The notes beneath the pieces are model-generated. The model saw only the letters and a program-made list of their open reading frames with translations, ran no database searches and was not told the DNA's origin. Position numbers and translations under genes: made by a program. Positions 25,358-33,827 of a stretch of DNA of 64,000 bases are shown one piece after another (position 1 is the first letter of the stretch; every line of letters starts with the position of its first letter). Origin of the DNA: Chryseobacterium koreense CCUG 49689 (GTDB lineage: Bacteria > Bacteroidota > Bacteroidia > Flavobacteriales > Weeksellaceae); contig NZ_LFNG01000004.1 of assembly GCF_001045435.1 (NCBI RefSeq), positions 124,001 to 188,000 of the forward strand, given 5' to 3'.

Positions 25358-26586
25358 CAGAAAATTGGTTTTATGGCATTAACGATATCGTCGAATTGGA
25401 CTGGCTTTGATTTCACGGCGGTTCCTGGTTTAATTTGTCCAACTCCCTGTGCAACTATGGTTTCACCTTTTTTCACGCCGTCTTTTACCACCACCAAATT
25501 ATTCACTCGGTCAGTGACACCGATCAGAATGTTCTTCGCGGTATCTTTTTCCACTCTGTAAACATAGACTAAACCTTGTTGCTCGAAAGTAGCGCTTTCT
25601 GGAACAATGGTCGCGTTTTCATACAGTTTTGGAACCCTGATCGTTCCGCTGTTTCCGTTGCTAAGAAGTTTTGCGGCGTTCGGGAAAGCTACCCGGAATT
25701 GAATGGTTCCGGTTTGCGGGTCGATTTGCCCGGTCACGGTCTGGATTTTCCCCTTTTCGGGATAAATGCTTCCGTTGGCGAGTTGCAGCTCCACCATTGG
25801 CATATTTCTGAGTTTTTCCGGAACGGTGGCTCCTTTGGAATCTTCCAGGAAATTCAGGTATTCTTTTTCGTTCATTGAAAAATACGCAAAAACTTCGCTG
25901 GTATCAGAAACTGTAGTTAACGGAGTAGCATCTGTTGGACCGACCAAGCTTCCGACTTTCAAAGGGAGTTTTCCAATCACGCCCGAAATTGGAGCACGAA
26001 TGATCGAATAATCAATATTTGCCTGAGCACCCCGAAAATTTGCGGTGGCTTGAGAAACTCCGGCACTTGCCTGCAATTCTCCTGCACGCGCTTGGGAAAG
26101 CTGTGCCTGCGCTTTTGAAAGATTCGCTTTTGCAGTTTCCAGCTGCACAATGCTGATGATATTTTTCTGCACTAGCGGAATAAGCTTGTTTACCTCGACC
26201 TGTGCGGCGTTGACCGCGGCTTGAGCGGCATTCACATTTGCTTTTGCGGCAGAGACCGATGATTGAGCGGCTCCGATGGCGGCTTTGGCAGCATCTGCGG
26301 TTTGGGTTAAAGTGTTGGTTTCCAGTCTAAAAAGTGGTTGCCCTTTCTGTACTCGTTGACCTTCATCCACCAGAACTTCGGTGATATATCCCTGGATTTT
26401 TGCACGGACATCATTATTTATTCGTCCTTGAATGGATGCCGGGAAAGTTTGGTAACCCGTCACATTTCGCTGTTCTACCGAAACTACTGGGACTTCTTTC
26501 GGGCCGTCCGGTTTTTTTTCATCCTTTTTATTACAGCCGATCATAGTCAGTGCTGCGATGGAATATACTAAAAGTTGGTTTTTCAT
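25357..26586 (-). CDS. RND efflux periplasmic adaptor (membrane fusion protein)
   Basis: 409 aa lipoprotein (signal ends TMIGC, about residue 18). Domains in order: lipoyl/barrel-sandwich half, a long Ala/Gln/Asn-rich coiled-coil hairpin (about 95-175) built of AAQxxVxAA-like heptads, the second lipoyl half with APISGVIGKLPLKVGSLV, then beta-barrel and membrane-proximal domains. It couples the RND pump to the OMF. It lies 3 bp after the regulator gene and overlaps the pump gene, in the order regulator-MFP-RND-OMF. Confidence 0.93.
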   Translation of the reverse strand: MKNQLLVYSIAALTMIGCNKKDEKKPDGPKEVPVVSVEQRNVTGYQTFPASIQGRINNDVRAKIQGYITEVLVDEGQRVQKGQPLFRLETNTLTQTADAAKAAIGAAQSSVSAAKANVNAAQAAVNAAQVEVNKLIPLVQKNIISIVQLETAKANLSKAQAQLSQARAGELQASAGVSQATANFRGAQANIDYSIIRAPISGVIGKLPLKVGSLVGPTDATPLTTVSDTSEVFAYFSMNEKEYLNFLEDSKGATVPEKLRNMPMVELQLANGSIYPEKGKIQTVTGQIDPQTGTIQFRVAFPNAAKLLSNGNSGTIRVPKLYENATIVPESATFEQQGLVYVYRVEKDTAKNILIGVTDRVNNLVVVKDGVKKGETIVAQGVGQIKPGTAVKSKPVQFDDIVNAIKPIF

Positions 26587-26589
26587 ACA

Positions 26590-27033
26590 CTAAAATTTCG
26601 TAAGGGTTTCCTGGATATTTTCAATATTTTTATTTAAAAGCGACTTGTAAATTTCGAATTTTTCATTGTAATTCTCATCATCCGAGTTTTGAAAATGGTG
26701 AAGTTTGTCCAGAATTTCTATCTCGCTTGCCATTTTCCGCATGATTTCCTCGAAACGAATCTTGATATAATTTGGATTAATGACGAAATACCTTTTCCGT
26801 GAATCAATAGGAGTGAAATCCTTAATGAGGTTGGAAGTAAGCAAGTGTTGTAGATTTGATGAGACCGAACTTTTACTAGCATGGAAAATTTCAACGAACT
26901 GGTCAAAACAAATCCCTTTTCTTTCAAAATCAAAAATGAGGTAAGCATAAATTTTCGCGGAGAGCGGCGGTAGATGGAACGCTTCCCCGTAAAATTTGAC
27001 CAAATCCTGAAAAATACTGCTGTCGATTTTCAT
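26590..27033 (-). CDS. GbsR/MarR-family transcriptional regulator
   Basis: 147 aa winged-helix DNA-binding protein. The helix-turn-helix is around ICFDQFVEIFHASKSSVSSNLQHLL (about 37-61), typical of the GbsR branch of MarR, followed by a coiled C-terminal dimerisation region. It is the first gene of the efflux operon and is probably its autorepressor. A TCTCA-AA-TGAGA inverted repeat lies between its promoter box and its ATG. Confidence 0.85.
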   Translation of the reverse strand: MKIDSSIFQDLVKFYGEAFHLPPLSAKIYAYLIFDFERKGICFDQFVEIFHASKSSVSSNLQHLLTSNLIKDFTPIDSRKRYFVINPNYIKIRFEEIMRKMASEIEILDKLHHFQNSDDENYNEKFEIYKSLLNKNIENIQETLTKF

Positions 27034-27038
27034 TTTTT

Positions 27039-27060
27039 TCTCAAATGAGAAGCAAAAGTA
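27039..27060 (-). promoter_or_regulatory. promoter and candidate operator of the efflux operon
   Basis: The minus-strand TACTTTTG box (27053-27060) is followed by the short inverted repeat TCTCA-AA-TGAGA (27039-27050), 5 nt before the ATG. The position between promoter and start is where an autorepressor would bind. The remaining gap to 27381 shows no gene; it contains only AT-rich DNA and the promoter of the next gene. Confidence 0.45.
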
Positions 27061-27369
27061 AGGAAATGGTTCGGAACGAAACGAACTTCATCCCGGGTTT
27101 TGTGAAATCTTAACGATAGAGATTATTTATTAGAATTTGGAACGATGAATTTTGAAGTGCAGTTTCGCTGCAATCTGCTGTATAGATTAATTTTAAGTAA
27201 AATTGCCATTAAACTATTTTTGCTCCACTCCAAATTGGAATTAGTTAAAATGTGCAAAGGCCACATAAATTTCGGTCCGTATTCAGTAGATTTTTCTTAA
27301 ATGGAATTAATCACGCTTTCAAAACTGCAGAATTTTTCACTTTAGCCTTTGTCAAAACCATTATTTCCT

Positions 27370-27377
27370 TAATTTTG
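27370..27377 (+). promoter_or_regulatory. promoter TTTG-N18-TAATTTTG of the SUI1-like gene
   Basis: -33 TTTG in GCCTTTGTC and -7 TAATTTTG with 18 bp between them, then TTTA and the ATG at 27382. This is the best complete example of the 4-nt spacing seen at seven genes here. Confidence 0.65.
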
Positions 27378-27381
27378 TTTA

Positions 27382-27705
27382 ATGGATTTAAGAGACCAAC
27401 TCAAAAACCTTTTTCCCAACCACGAAGAGCAGGAATTTGAAATGCCGGAAGAACAATTCGTGCAGAAGGAACCGCTCGTCTGCAAATTCGAGAAGAAAGG
27501 CAGAAACGGAAAACCTGTGACATTGATCGAGGGTTTTGAGGGAAGTGACGAAGATTTGAAAAAAATCTCGAAAAAAATCAAAGTAACACTCGGAATTGGA
27601 GGTTCTGAAAAAGACGGAATCATCGTAATCCAGGGTGACAATCGAGATAAGATCATGAAAATCCTACAGGAAATGGGATATAAGACGAAAAGGGTGGGAG
27701 GATGA
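27382..27705 (+). CDS. yciH: SUI1/eIF1-like translation initiation factor (YciH type)
   Basis: 107 aa cytoplasmic protein. The C-terminal SUI1 domain (about 37-105) shows KKISKKIKVTLGIGGSEKDG, IIVIQGDNRDKIMKIL and GYKTKRVGG, all typical. YciH-type factors bind the small ribosomal subunit and affect start-site fidelity and stress translation. A factor of this kind is interesting in an organism that lacks Shine-Dalgarno sites and seems to use leaderless starts, including for this very gene; a link is only inference. Confidence 0.9.
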   Translation: MDLRDQLKNLFPNHEEQEFEMPEEQFVQKEPLVCKFEKKGRNGKPVTLIEGFEGSDEDLKKISKKIKVTLGIGGSEKDGIIVIQGDNRDKIMKILQEMGYKTKRVGG

Positions 27706-27867
27706 GACCACCGTGTGAATTTGGTTCGCCGCGAAATAGAAGTTGAAATAAAGTCGATTTTGCTTCACGAGTCTATTTTTGAGCGAGTTAAAGCTCGAAA
27801 CTATTACTTCAGAAAACATCTCAAATCCTACAATCCTCAAAATTAAACTTTAAACAAAATTTTTGCT

Positions 27868-28722
27868 ATGCTCAATAAACTAGCTGCTTCCGAATTGGTT
27901 CTGAATGAAGATGGAAGCGTTTATCACCTCAATTTATTGCCGGAAGAAATTGCCGGAAAAATCATTTTAGTCGGTGACCCGGATCGTGTTCCGAAGGTTT
28001 CGAAGTATTTCGACACCATTGAAATCAAGAAAAATAAAAGGGAGTTTTATACCCACACCGGAACTTTGCGTGGTGAAAGAATCACCGTGATGTCCAGCGG
28101 GATTGGTGCTGAAAATATCGATATCGTGATGAACGAACTCGATGCCTTGGTAAATATAGACCTGAAAAACAAGGAATTCAAATCTGAACACACCGCGCTT
28201 CAAATTTTCCGTTTGGGAACTTGCGGAAGTGTGAATCCCGATGTGGAAGTGGACAATATGCTCGTTACCCAAAACGTGGTAGGATTGGACGGACTTCTAC
28301 ATTTCTACTCCGATTACCAGTTTGAAAACGAGTTTTCCAAAAACTTTTTGGAAAAATTCCCTTATGAAAAGATCAAGCCGATGCTGTATTTTGCAGATTG
28401 GGCAGAAGATATTTCGGATTATTATAAAGATGCAAAATATCACGGAAACACCGCTACTTTCCCGGGCTTTTATGCTCCGCAGGGAAGACAGCTCCGTTTG
28501 AAAGCCATCGATGACCAGTTTTTGGAAACTTTGAATGATTTGGGAGTTACCAATTTTGAAATGGAAACTTCTGCGATTTATGGACTTTCTAAATTATTGG
28601 GACACAAAGCATTGACAGTGAACTGCGTGATTGCAAACAGAAGACGCGGTGAGTTTTCAGCCGATCACCATGCCTCTGAGAAAAATATGATTGAATGGGT
28701 TTTGGATAGGATTATCAAGTAA
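27868..28722 (+). CDS. nucleoside phosphorylase (uridine/purine phosphorylase family)
   Basis: 284 aa cytoplasmic enzyme that splits nucleosides with phosphate to base and ribose-1-phosphate. Family features: ILVGDPDRVPKVSKYF (phosphate loop, about 34-49), MSSGIGAENIDIV (about 75-87), FRLGTCGSVNPDV and NFEMETSAIYGLSKLLG (about 230-246, Glu-Met-Glu contacting ribose). It is somewhat longer than E. coli Udp (253 aa). It follows the SUI1-like gene on the same strand at 162 bp. Confidence 0.88.
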   Translation: MLNKLAASELVLNEDGSVYHLNLLPEEIAGKIILVGDPDRVPKVSKYFDTIEIKKNKREFYTHTGTLRGERITVMSSGIGAENIDIVMNELDALVNIDLKNKEFKSEHTALQIFRLGTCGSVNPDVEVDNMLVTQNVVGLDGLLHFYSDYQFENEFSKNFLEKFPYEKIKPMLYFADWAEDISDYYKDAKYHGNTATFPGFYAPQGRQLRLKAIDDQFLETLNDLGVTNFEMETSAIYGLSKLLGHKALTVNCVIANRRRGEFSADHHASEKNMIEWVLDRIIK

Positions 28723-28792
28723 GCCTTTTCCGGATTTTCACACTTGGCTTCCAAAGAAAGGGATTCCATCAAAATCTTAAGCCATTAAATTA

Positions 28793-28840
28793 GCCACGAT
28801 TCACGGATAGACTCTAAATCAAAATCCGTGCATTCGTGGC
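28793..28840. repeat. 48-bp imperfect palindrome (interspersed repeat or terminator)
   Basis: Arms GCCACGA / TCGTGGC and inner arms CACGGAT / ATCCGTG enclose a short A/T loop, with TTTT after the right arm. It lies between the convergent phosphorylase and tag genes, so it could terminate both. The GCCACGA...CGTGCATTCGTGGC form resembles palindromes I recall as scattered in Flavobacteriia genomes. Confidence 0.6.
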
Positions 28841-28886
28841 CTTTTCATTCAAAGATCCCGAAAGAAGCTGTATTAGGTTTTTCAAA

Positions 28887-29441
28887 TCACTTGCAATGAC
28901 AATCCACTAAATGGTCGCAAACCATTCCGGTTGCCTGCATGTGTGCATAGATCACGGTGGAACCGAGAAATTTGAAACCGCGTATTTTCAAGTCTTTTGC
29001 TAAAGCGTCCGAGATTTCAGAAGTAGCGGGAACTTCCTTCAATGTTTTCGGCTGATTGACAATAGGTTTTCCGCCAACAAAATTCCAGATGTATGTGCTG
29101 AAAGTCCCAAACTCTTTCTGGATTTCCAAGAATTTTTGGGCATTGCCAATGGTGGCTGAAATCTTCATCCTGTTCCGGATGATTCCTGCATTTTGCATCA
29201 ATTCTTCAATCTTATCTTCATTGTATTCGGCAATTTTCCTGTAATTGAAATCCTCAAAGGCTTTCCTGAAATTTTCTCTTTTATTTAGAATGGTGTACCA
29301 CGAAAGTCCCGCCTGAAAACTTTCCAAAACCAGGAATTCAAAAATCGTGTCGTCGTCATAAACGGGTTTTCCCCATTCTTCATCGTGGTATTTTCGGTAG
29401 AGGTCGTCTTTTTCACACCAACCGCATCGGATGATTTCCAT
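28887..29441 (-). CDS. tag: DNA-3-methyladenine glycosylase I
   Basis: 184 aa base-excision repair enzyme that removes 3-methyladenine. Zinc-snap ligands are visible: Cys in RCGWC near the N-terminus, His in YHDEEWGKP, and the C-terminal His/Cys pair in HLVDCHCK. The catalytic-pocket Glu is in FEFLVLESFQAGLSW (about 34-48). Full length for the family. No neighbour on the same strand suggests an operon. Confidence 0.95.
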   Translation of the reverse strand: MEIIRCGWCEKDDLYRKYHDEEWGKPVYDDDTIFEFLVLESFQAGLSWYTILNKRENFRKAFEDFNYRKIAEYNEDKIEELMQNAGIIRNRMKISATIGNAQKFLEIQKEFGTFSTYIWNFVGGKPIVNQPKTLKEVPATSEISDALAKDLKIRGFKFLGSTVIYAHMQATGMVCDHLVDCHCK

Positions 29442-29635
29442 TATTCTTAAATTTTAAGTAAATATAAAAGATTTCAGCTGAAAATGAGTTTTTGAATATT
29501 TTGCAGGCGTATTGTGAAAAATTTAAACAAAATTTAACAAAATTTTAAAATGTCAACGGAATGGTTATTGAATCAACCTATTTATCTAATTAGATTTTTT
29601 CGATTAACCAAATTATTAATTTTAAAAATATTGTT

Positions 29636-29935
29636 ATGGACAGACAGGATTATAACAAAGCAGAAAATGCTGTAGAAAAAGCCAGATGGACGATTAACGA
29701 GTATGCTGAAAAAGCAAAAGCTTATATCCGTGAAAAGCGTGATAATAACGAAGAACCAACCCGCGAAGGCTGGATGGAACAGGCAAAAAATAATGTTGCT
29801 GATGCATGGGAAAATACGAAAGACGCAGTTTCTGACGCATGGGAAAGCACGAAAGATTTTGCAGAGGAAACTTGGGAAAAAACCAAGGATAAAGCAGAAG
29901 ACGTTCGATCCGAATTTCGGAAGTCAACTAATTAA
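29636..29935 (+). CDS. LEA-like repetitive helical protein
   Basis: 99 aa, very hydrophilic, no signal peptide, no Cys. The C-terminal half is built of about four 11-residue repeats of the form DAWENTKDAVS / DAWESTKDFAE / ETWEKTKDKAE, the pattern of group 3 LEA and apolipoprotein-like amphipathic helices. Such proteins are usually disordered in solution and fold on drying or at membranes; a stress role is inferred. It is monocistronic, with an AT-rich leader and a strong terminator. Confidence 0.7.
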   Translation: MDRQDYNKAENAVEKARWTINEYAEKAKAYIREKRDNNEEPTREGWMEQAKNNVADAWENTKDAVSDAWESTKDFAEETWEKTKDKAEDVRSEFRKSTN

Positions 29936-29955
29936 TCAGACTTTATATTAACGAC

Positions 29956-29987
29956 AGGAGGTCAAAGCAATTTGACTTCCTTTTTTT
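29956..29987 (+). terminator. intrinsic terminator after the LEA-like gene
   Basis: Stem GGAGGTCAAA / TTTGACTTCC with a GCAA loop, then seven T. Confidence 0.88.
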
Positions 29988-30009
29988 ATGCCTCAAACAA
30001 TATATTTCT

Positions 30010-30017
30010 TAATTTTG
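30010..30017 (+). promoter_or_regulatory. -7 promoter box TAATTTTG of fabI
   Basis: TAATTTTG, 15 nt before the chosen fabI ATG at 30033. This supports that start over the upstream in-frame ATG at 29988, which would lie before the promoter. Confidence 0.55.
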
Positions 30018-30032
30018 CTGAAAATAAAAATT

Positions 30033-30842
30033 ATGTCATACGGATTACTAAAAGGGAAAAAGGGAATTATTTTCGGTGCGCTGAATGAACATTCAATCGC
30101 ATGGAAAGTAGCGGAAAGGTGTCACGAAGAAGGTGCAGAATTCATCCTGTCAAACGCGCCAATCGCCATGAGAATGGGCGAACTGAATGCCCTTGCTGAA
30201 AAAACCGGTTCTGAAGTAATCGGTGCAGATGCAACCTCCATCGAAGATTTGGAAAAACTTTTCGATGCGGCCATCGCCAAATTTGGCAAAATTGATTTCA
30301 TTTTACACTCCATCGGAATGTCGGTGAATGTGCGAAAAGGGAAACACTATACCGAAATGAATTATGACTGGCTCGAAAAAGGTTGGGATGTTTCCTCGGT
30401 TTCCTTTCACAAGGTGATGCGCGTTGCATGGGAAAAGAACTGCATGAACGAATGGGGCTCCATCCTTGCACTGACTTATATCGCGGCACAAAGAACGTTC
30501 CCAGATTACAATGATATGGCGGATAACAAATCCTATCTGGAAAGCATCGCCAGAACTTTCGGGTATTATTGGGGCGAAAGAAAAGTACGTGTCAATACGA
30601 TTTCCCAATCTCCAACAATGACGACCGCAGGTAGCGGAGTGAAAGGTTTTACCGGTTTCATGGGTTACGCGGAAGATATGTCGCCGCTCGGAAATGCCGA
30701 TGCGATGGACTGCGCGAATTACTGTGTCGCCATGTTCTCTGACCTGACTAAAAAAGTAACCATGCAAAACCTCTATAACGACGGTGGTTTCAGCAATACC
30801 GGTGTTTCGCAGAAAGTAGTAAACCTTTACGAAAAAGAATAA
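30033..30842 (+). CDS. fabI: enoyl-[acyl-carrier-protein] reductase (NADH), FabI
   Basis: 269 aa short-chain dehydrogenase that performs the last reduction of each fatty-acid elongation cycle. Family features: the N-terminal GLLKGKKGIIFGALNEHSIAWKV nucleotide-binding segment, SIGMSV, a catalytic Tyr-x6-Lys in YNDMADNK, and VRVNTISQSPTMTTAGSGVKGF, the triclosan-binding region. The ATG at 30033 follows a TAATTTTG box and gives the standard FabI N-terminus. Followed by a terminator, so monocistronic. Confidence 0.95.
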   Translation: MSYGLLKGKKGIIFGALNEHSIAWKVAERCHEEGAEFILSNAPIAMRMGELNALAEKTGSEVIGADATSIEDLEKLFDAAIAKFGKIDFILHSIGMSVNVRKGKHYTEMNYDWLEKGWDVSSVSFHKVMRVAWEKNCMNEWGSILALTYIAAQRTFPDYNDMADNKSYLESIARTFGYYWGERKVRVNTISQSPTMTTAGSGVKGFTGFMGYAEDMSPLGNADAMDCANYCVAMFSDLTKKVTMQNLYNDGGFSNTGVSQKVVNLYEKE

Positions 30843-30871
30843 TCAAATAGATTTCGCAAGAATCTGTATAG

Positions 30872-30902
30872 CAATTCCGCTCAGCAATGGGCGGAATTTT
30901 TT
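30872..30902 (+). terminator. intrinsic terminator of fabI
   Basis: Stem AATTCCGC / GCGGAATT with a 10-nt loop, followed by TTTTT. It lies 30 bp after the stop. Confidence 0.85.
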
Positions 30903-30917
30903 GTGGAATTTCAGGTA

Positions 30918-31460
30918 CTAAAGGTGTGCGGGGATTTCTTCCCAATTTTCTTCCCCATCTAAAAAAACCAGCTCATTTCCGTAATCTTCATCTATGTTTT
31001 TAAGGATTCTGGCGGTTTTTGCTTTCGTTAATAGTTGCTCGACAAAAAAGCTGGTTTCGAAAAACTGCCGGTGGATTCCGGGCAACATTTCCATGAAAAG
31101 GTTCATTCCTATTTTGTTGTTGTGCAAATCCATTTCTTTTTCAAGGGGTTCGTTTGGGAACAATTCCTCATGCAGGTCGGTCATTTTTTTGCAGAATTCC
31201 AGCGCTTTTTTTGGAGAGGAAATCTTGCAGCAATACATCAAAATCAGGGAAGTCCAAAGTGCATGTCTGAAAGCGTTGCCGATTCCGCTGTTTGAATTGG
31301 TTTTTGGGAAATGGTTTTGTGCAATCGTGAAAGTTTTTACGGTGGCCAAAAAACTCAGGATGGTGAACAGAGGATGTGGAACCGTCAATTTCAAAAGCTT
31401 GACGATTTTTTTAAAACTCAGAGTTCTGATGGCGTTGATGAAAATTCTGGCCGTCCTCAT
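30918..31460 (-). CDS. DUF6973-like protein
   Basis: 180 aa, no clear signal peptide, with one hydrophobic region near the N-terminus (about 30-45). Conserved His motifs are visible: GNAFRHALWTSL (about 60-71), DLHEELFPNEP and MDLHNNKIGMNLF (about 108-120). Their arrangement (NAxRHxxW, HE, DLHNN) fits the DUF6973 family and might form a metal site. The function is unknown. It is isolated: convergent with fabI, with about 200 bp of AT-rich DNA upstream in which I see no gene. Confidence 0.6.
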   Translation of the reverse strand: MRTARIFINAIRTLSFKKIVKLLKLTVPHPLFTILSFLATVKTFTIAQNHFPKTNSNSGIGNAFRHALWTSLILMYCCKISSPKKALEFCKKMTDLHEELFPNEPLEKEMDLHNNKIGMNLFMEMLPGIHRQFFETSFFVEQLLTKAKTARILKNIDEDYGNELVFLDGEENWEEIPAHL

Positions 31461-31660
31461 AAAAGAAATCCCACCGGATGAAGTGAGATTTGTATTGGTT
31501 TATTATAGTTTAATAAGCGGAATGTTTAAACTTTTTTCACCAACTATTAACAGAATTAATGGGTGAATAAATTATGCCGCTCAATTTTTCGTTCGCGAAG
31601 ATATTGATAAATCAGAAGTTAATCTATTCTTAACTCTTTAACTTTCTTGATGTTAAAAGA

Positions 31661-32512
31661 TTAAGCGTTGGTCAAAAGGTTCACGGTTTGTGAAACTTTC
31701 TGCTTGATTTCGGTTCTTTTCACAATAAAATCCACAAACCCTTTTTCCTGTAGGAATTCTGAAGTCTGGAAACCTTCCGGCAAATCTTTTCCGATGGTTT
31801 CGCGGATTACTCTTGGTCCCGCAAATCCGATCAATGCACCCGGTTCCGCCATGATGATGTCTGCAGTCATTGCGAAAGATGCTGTGATTCCGCCGAAAGT
31901 CGGGTCGCATAAATAAGCGATGTAAACCAATCCCGCCTCGGAAAGTTGCGCCAATTTGGACTGAACTTTTGCCAGCTGCATCAATGAATAGGTCGCTTCC
32001 TGCATTCTGGCTCCGCCGGATTGGCAAATGATCATGTAAGGAAGTTTGTTTTTAATACAGTAATCGACTGCTCTGCGGATTTTTTCGCCCATTACCGAAC
32101 CAAGTGAACCCCCGATGAATGCGAAATCCATACAGGAAATCACCATTTCGGTTCCGTTTACCGTTCCCACTGCATTTCTGATGGAATCAGTGAGTTTGGT
32201 TTTTGATTTCACTTCTTTCAAACGGTCGGAATAAGCTTTCGTATCCTTAAAATTCAGCATATCCACACTTTCCACATTTGCATCGAGTTCCGTGTATTTG
32301 TTGTCATCAAACAGGATGGAGAAAAACTCGTTGGATCCGATTCTCACGTGAAATCCGTCTTCCGGCGAAACGTAGTTGTTTGCCTTCAGTTCTTCGTGTT
32401 CGATGATTTTCCCGGTCGGGGTTTGGTGCCAAAGTCCTTTGGGTACATCTTTTTTGTCTTCTGTGGAAGTGGTGATATTTTGTGTCTTTCTTTTAAACCA
32501 GTCGAATGCCAT
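31661..32512 (-). CDS. accD: acetyl-CoA carboxylase carboxyltransferase subunit beta
   Basis: 283 aa; with AccA it transfers carboxyl from carboxybiotin to acetyl-CoA, the first step of fatty-acid synthesis. The crotonase-fold core is well conserved: [56 protein letters not shown]. The N-terminal segment that carries a Cys4 zinc ribbon in E. coli AccD is present in length (LWHQTPTGK ... [13 protein letters not shown], about 27-57), but all four Cys are replaced. The gene lies 180 bp downstream of fba on the same strand, beyond a terminator. Confidence 0.95.
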   Translation of the reverse strand: MAFDWFKRKTQNITTSTEDKKDVPKGLWHQTPTGKIIEHEELKANNYVSPEDGFHVRIGSNEFFSILFDDNKYTELDANVESVDMLNFKDTKAYSDRLKEVKSKTKLTDSIRNAVGTVNGTEMVISCMDFAFIGGSLGSVMGEKIRRAVDYCIKNKLPYMIICQSGGARMQEATYSLMQLAKVQSKLAQLSEAGLVYIAYLCDPTFGGITASFAMTADIIMAEPGALIGFAGPRVIRETIGKDLPEGFQTSEFLQEKGFVDFIVKRTEIKQKVSQTVNLLTNA

Positions 32513-32520
32513 TGTAAAAT

Positions 32521-32575
32521 TTGTTTAAGGTTGCAGGTCTGTCTGCCGACAGATCGATTTCAAGTTCCAAATTTG
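32521..32575. repeat. dispersed ~50-bp repeat with CTGTCTGCCGACAG hairpin, copy 2
   Basis: Hairpin TCTGTC-TGCC-GACAGA (32538-32553), the reverse complement of the core at 4674-4689, with similar flanks (GATTTCAAG on one side and a TTTAAGG-type stretch on the other). It lies just upstream of accD. Confidence 0.55.
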
Positions 32576-32640
32576 TACTATTAAATAAAAATTTTAAACT
32601 GAGACCAATGAAATTTTGATAATTTCGGGGTCAAAGTTAA

Positions 32641-32675
32641 AAAAAGAAATCTTCTCCGAGAAGAAAATTTCTTTT
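32641..32675 (-). terminator. intrinsic terminator of fba
   Basis: On the minus strand the stem AGAAAttTTCTTCTC / GGAGAAGATTTCT is followed by a T run. It lies about 20 bp after the fba stop. Confidence 0.7.
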
Positions 32676-32692
32676 TAAATAAGATTGCTTTG

Positions 32693-33760
32693 TTAAAGCG
32701 TATTGATGTTGTTTAAGTCTTCAAACGCCTGAACCAAACGTTTTCCGAAGGTTTCTTCGCCTTTTCTAACCCAAACTCTCGGGTCATAGAATTTCTTGTT
32801 TGGCTTGTCTTCACCTTCCGGATTTCCGATTTGAGATTTCAAATAATCCAGTTTTTCGACCATGTAATCTCTAATTCCTTCTGTATAGGCGAACTGCAAA
32901 TCGGTATCGATATTCATCTTAATAACGCCATAGTCGATCGCTTCACGGATTTCTTCCAATGAAGAACCCGAACCACCGTGGAAGACGAAATTCACAGGTT
33001 CCGCTCCCGTTCCGAATTTTTCCTGAACGTATTTTTGGGAATTGTCCAAAATCTTCGGAGTCAGTTTCACATTTCCTGGCTTGTAAACGCCATGCACGTT
33101 TCCGAATGCTGCAGCAATCGTGAAGTTTGGAGAAATCGCTTTCAGCCTTTCATAAGCGTATGCCACTTCATCCGGTTGGGTATATAATTTTGAGGAATCT
33201 ACTCCGGAATTGTCCACTCCGTCTTCTTCGCCACCGGTTACGCCCAGTTCGATTTCCAAAGTCATTCCCATTTTTGCCATTCTCTCGAAATATTTGCAAG
33301 AGATATCCAAGTTTTCAGCAATGGGCTCTTCAGATAAATCCAACATGTGAGAGGAATAAAGGGATTTTCCGGTTCTCGCGAAATATTCTTCGTTGGCATC
33401 CATTAAACCGTCGATCCATGGCAATAATTTTTTTGCGCAGTGGTCGGTGTGCAAAATCACCGTAGCTCCATAAGCTTCCGCTAAAGTGTGGATGTGGTGC
33501 GCACCTGCGATTCCACCCAAGATTGCGGCTTTTTGACCATCATTGCTCATGCCTTTTCCGGCATTGAAAGCGGCTCCGCCATTTGAAAACTGGATAATTA
33601 CCGGGGAGTTGAGTTTTGCTGCGGTTTCCATGGTGGCATTCACGTTGCTTGATCCAATCACATTGACCGCCGGAAGTGCAAATTTATTTTCTTTCGCGTA
33701 TTGAAAGATGTCTGTAACCATTTGTCCTGTGGCAACACCTGCCGGAAACTTTCTGCTCAT
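32693..33760 (-). CDS. fba: class II fructose-bisphosphate aldolase
   Basis: 355 aa zinc aldolase of glycolysis/gluconeogenesis, close in length to E. coli FbaA (359 aa). Zn and substrate motifs: VILHTDHCAKK (about 100-110), ELGVTGGEEDGVDNS, VHGVYKPGNV (His ligand), FVFHGGSGSS (His ligand and phosphate loop) and KMNIDTDLQFAYTEGI. It is monocistronic, with a terminator before accD. Confidence 0.96.
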   Translation of the reverse strand: MSRKFPAGVATGQMVTDIFQYAKENKFALPAVNVIGSSNVNATMETAAKLNSPVIIQFSNGGAAFNAGKGMSNDGQKAAILGGIAGAHHIHTLAEAYGATVILHTDHCAKKLLPWIDGLMDANEEYFARTGKSLYSSHMLDLSEEPIAENLDISCKYFERMAKMGMTLEIELGVTGGEEDGVDNSGVDSSKLYTQPDEVAYAYERLKAISPNFTIAAAFGNVHGVYKPGNVKLTPKILDNSQKYVQEKFGTGAEPVNFVFHGGSGSSLEEIREAIDYGVIKMNIDTDLQFAYTEGIRDYMVEKLDYLKSQIGNPEGEDKPNKKFYDPRVWVRKGEETFGKRLVQAFEDLNNINTL

Positions 33761-33827
33761 AATTGAATTTTTTTTAAAGATTTGATTTTTACTTTTTAGA
33801 AACGTAAAGATAAGGAAACTAAAGGAA

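Noticed and set aside
26590-27033. TetR/AcrR regulator for the efflux operon
   Set aside because: The helix pattern and C-terminal coil fit GbsR/MarR, not TetR.
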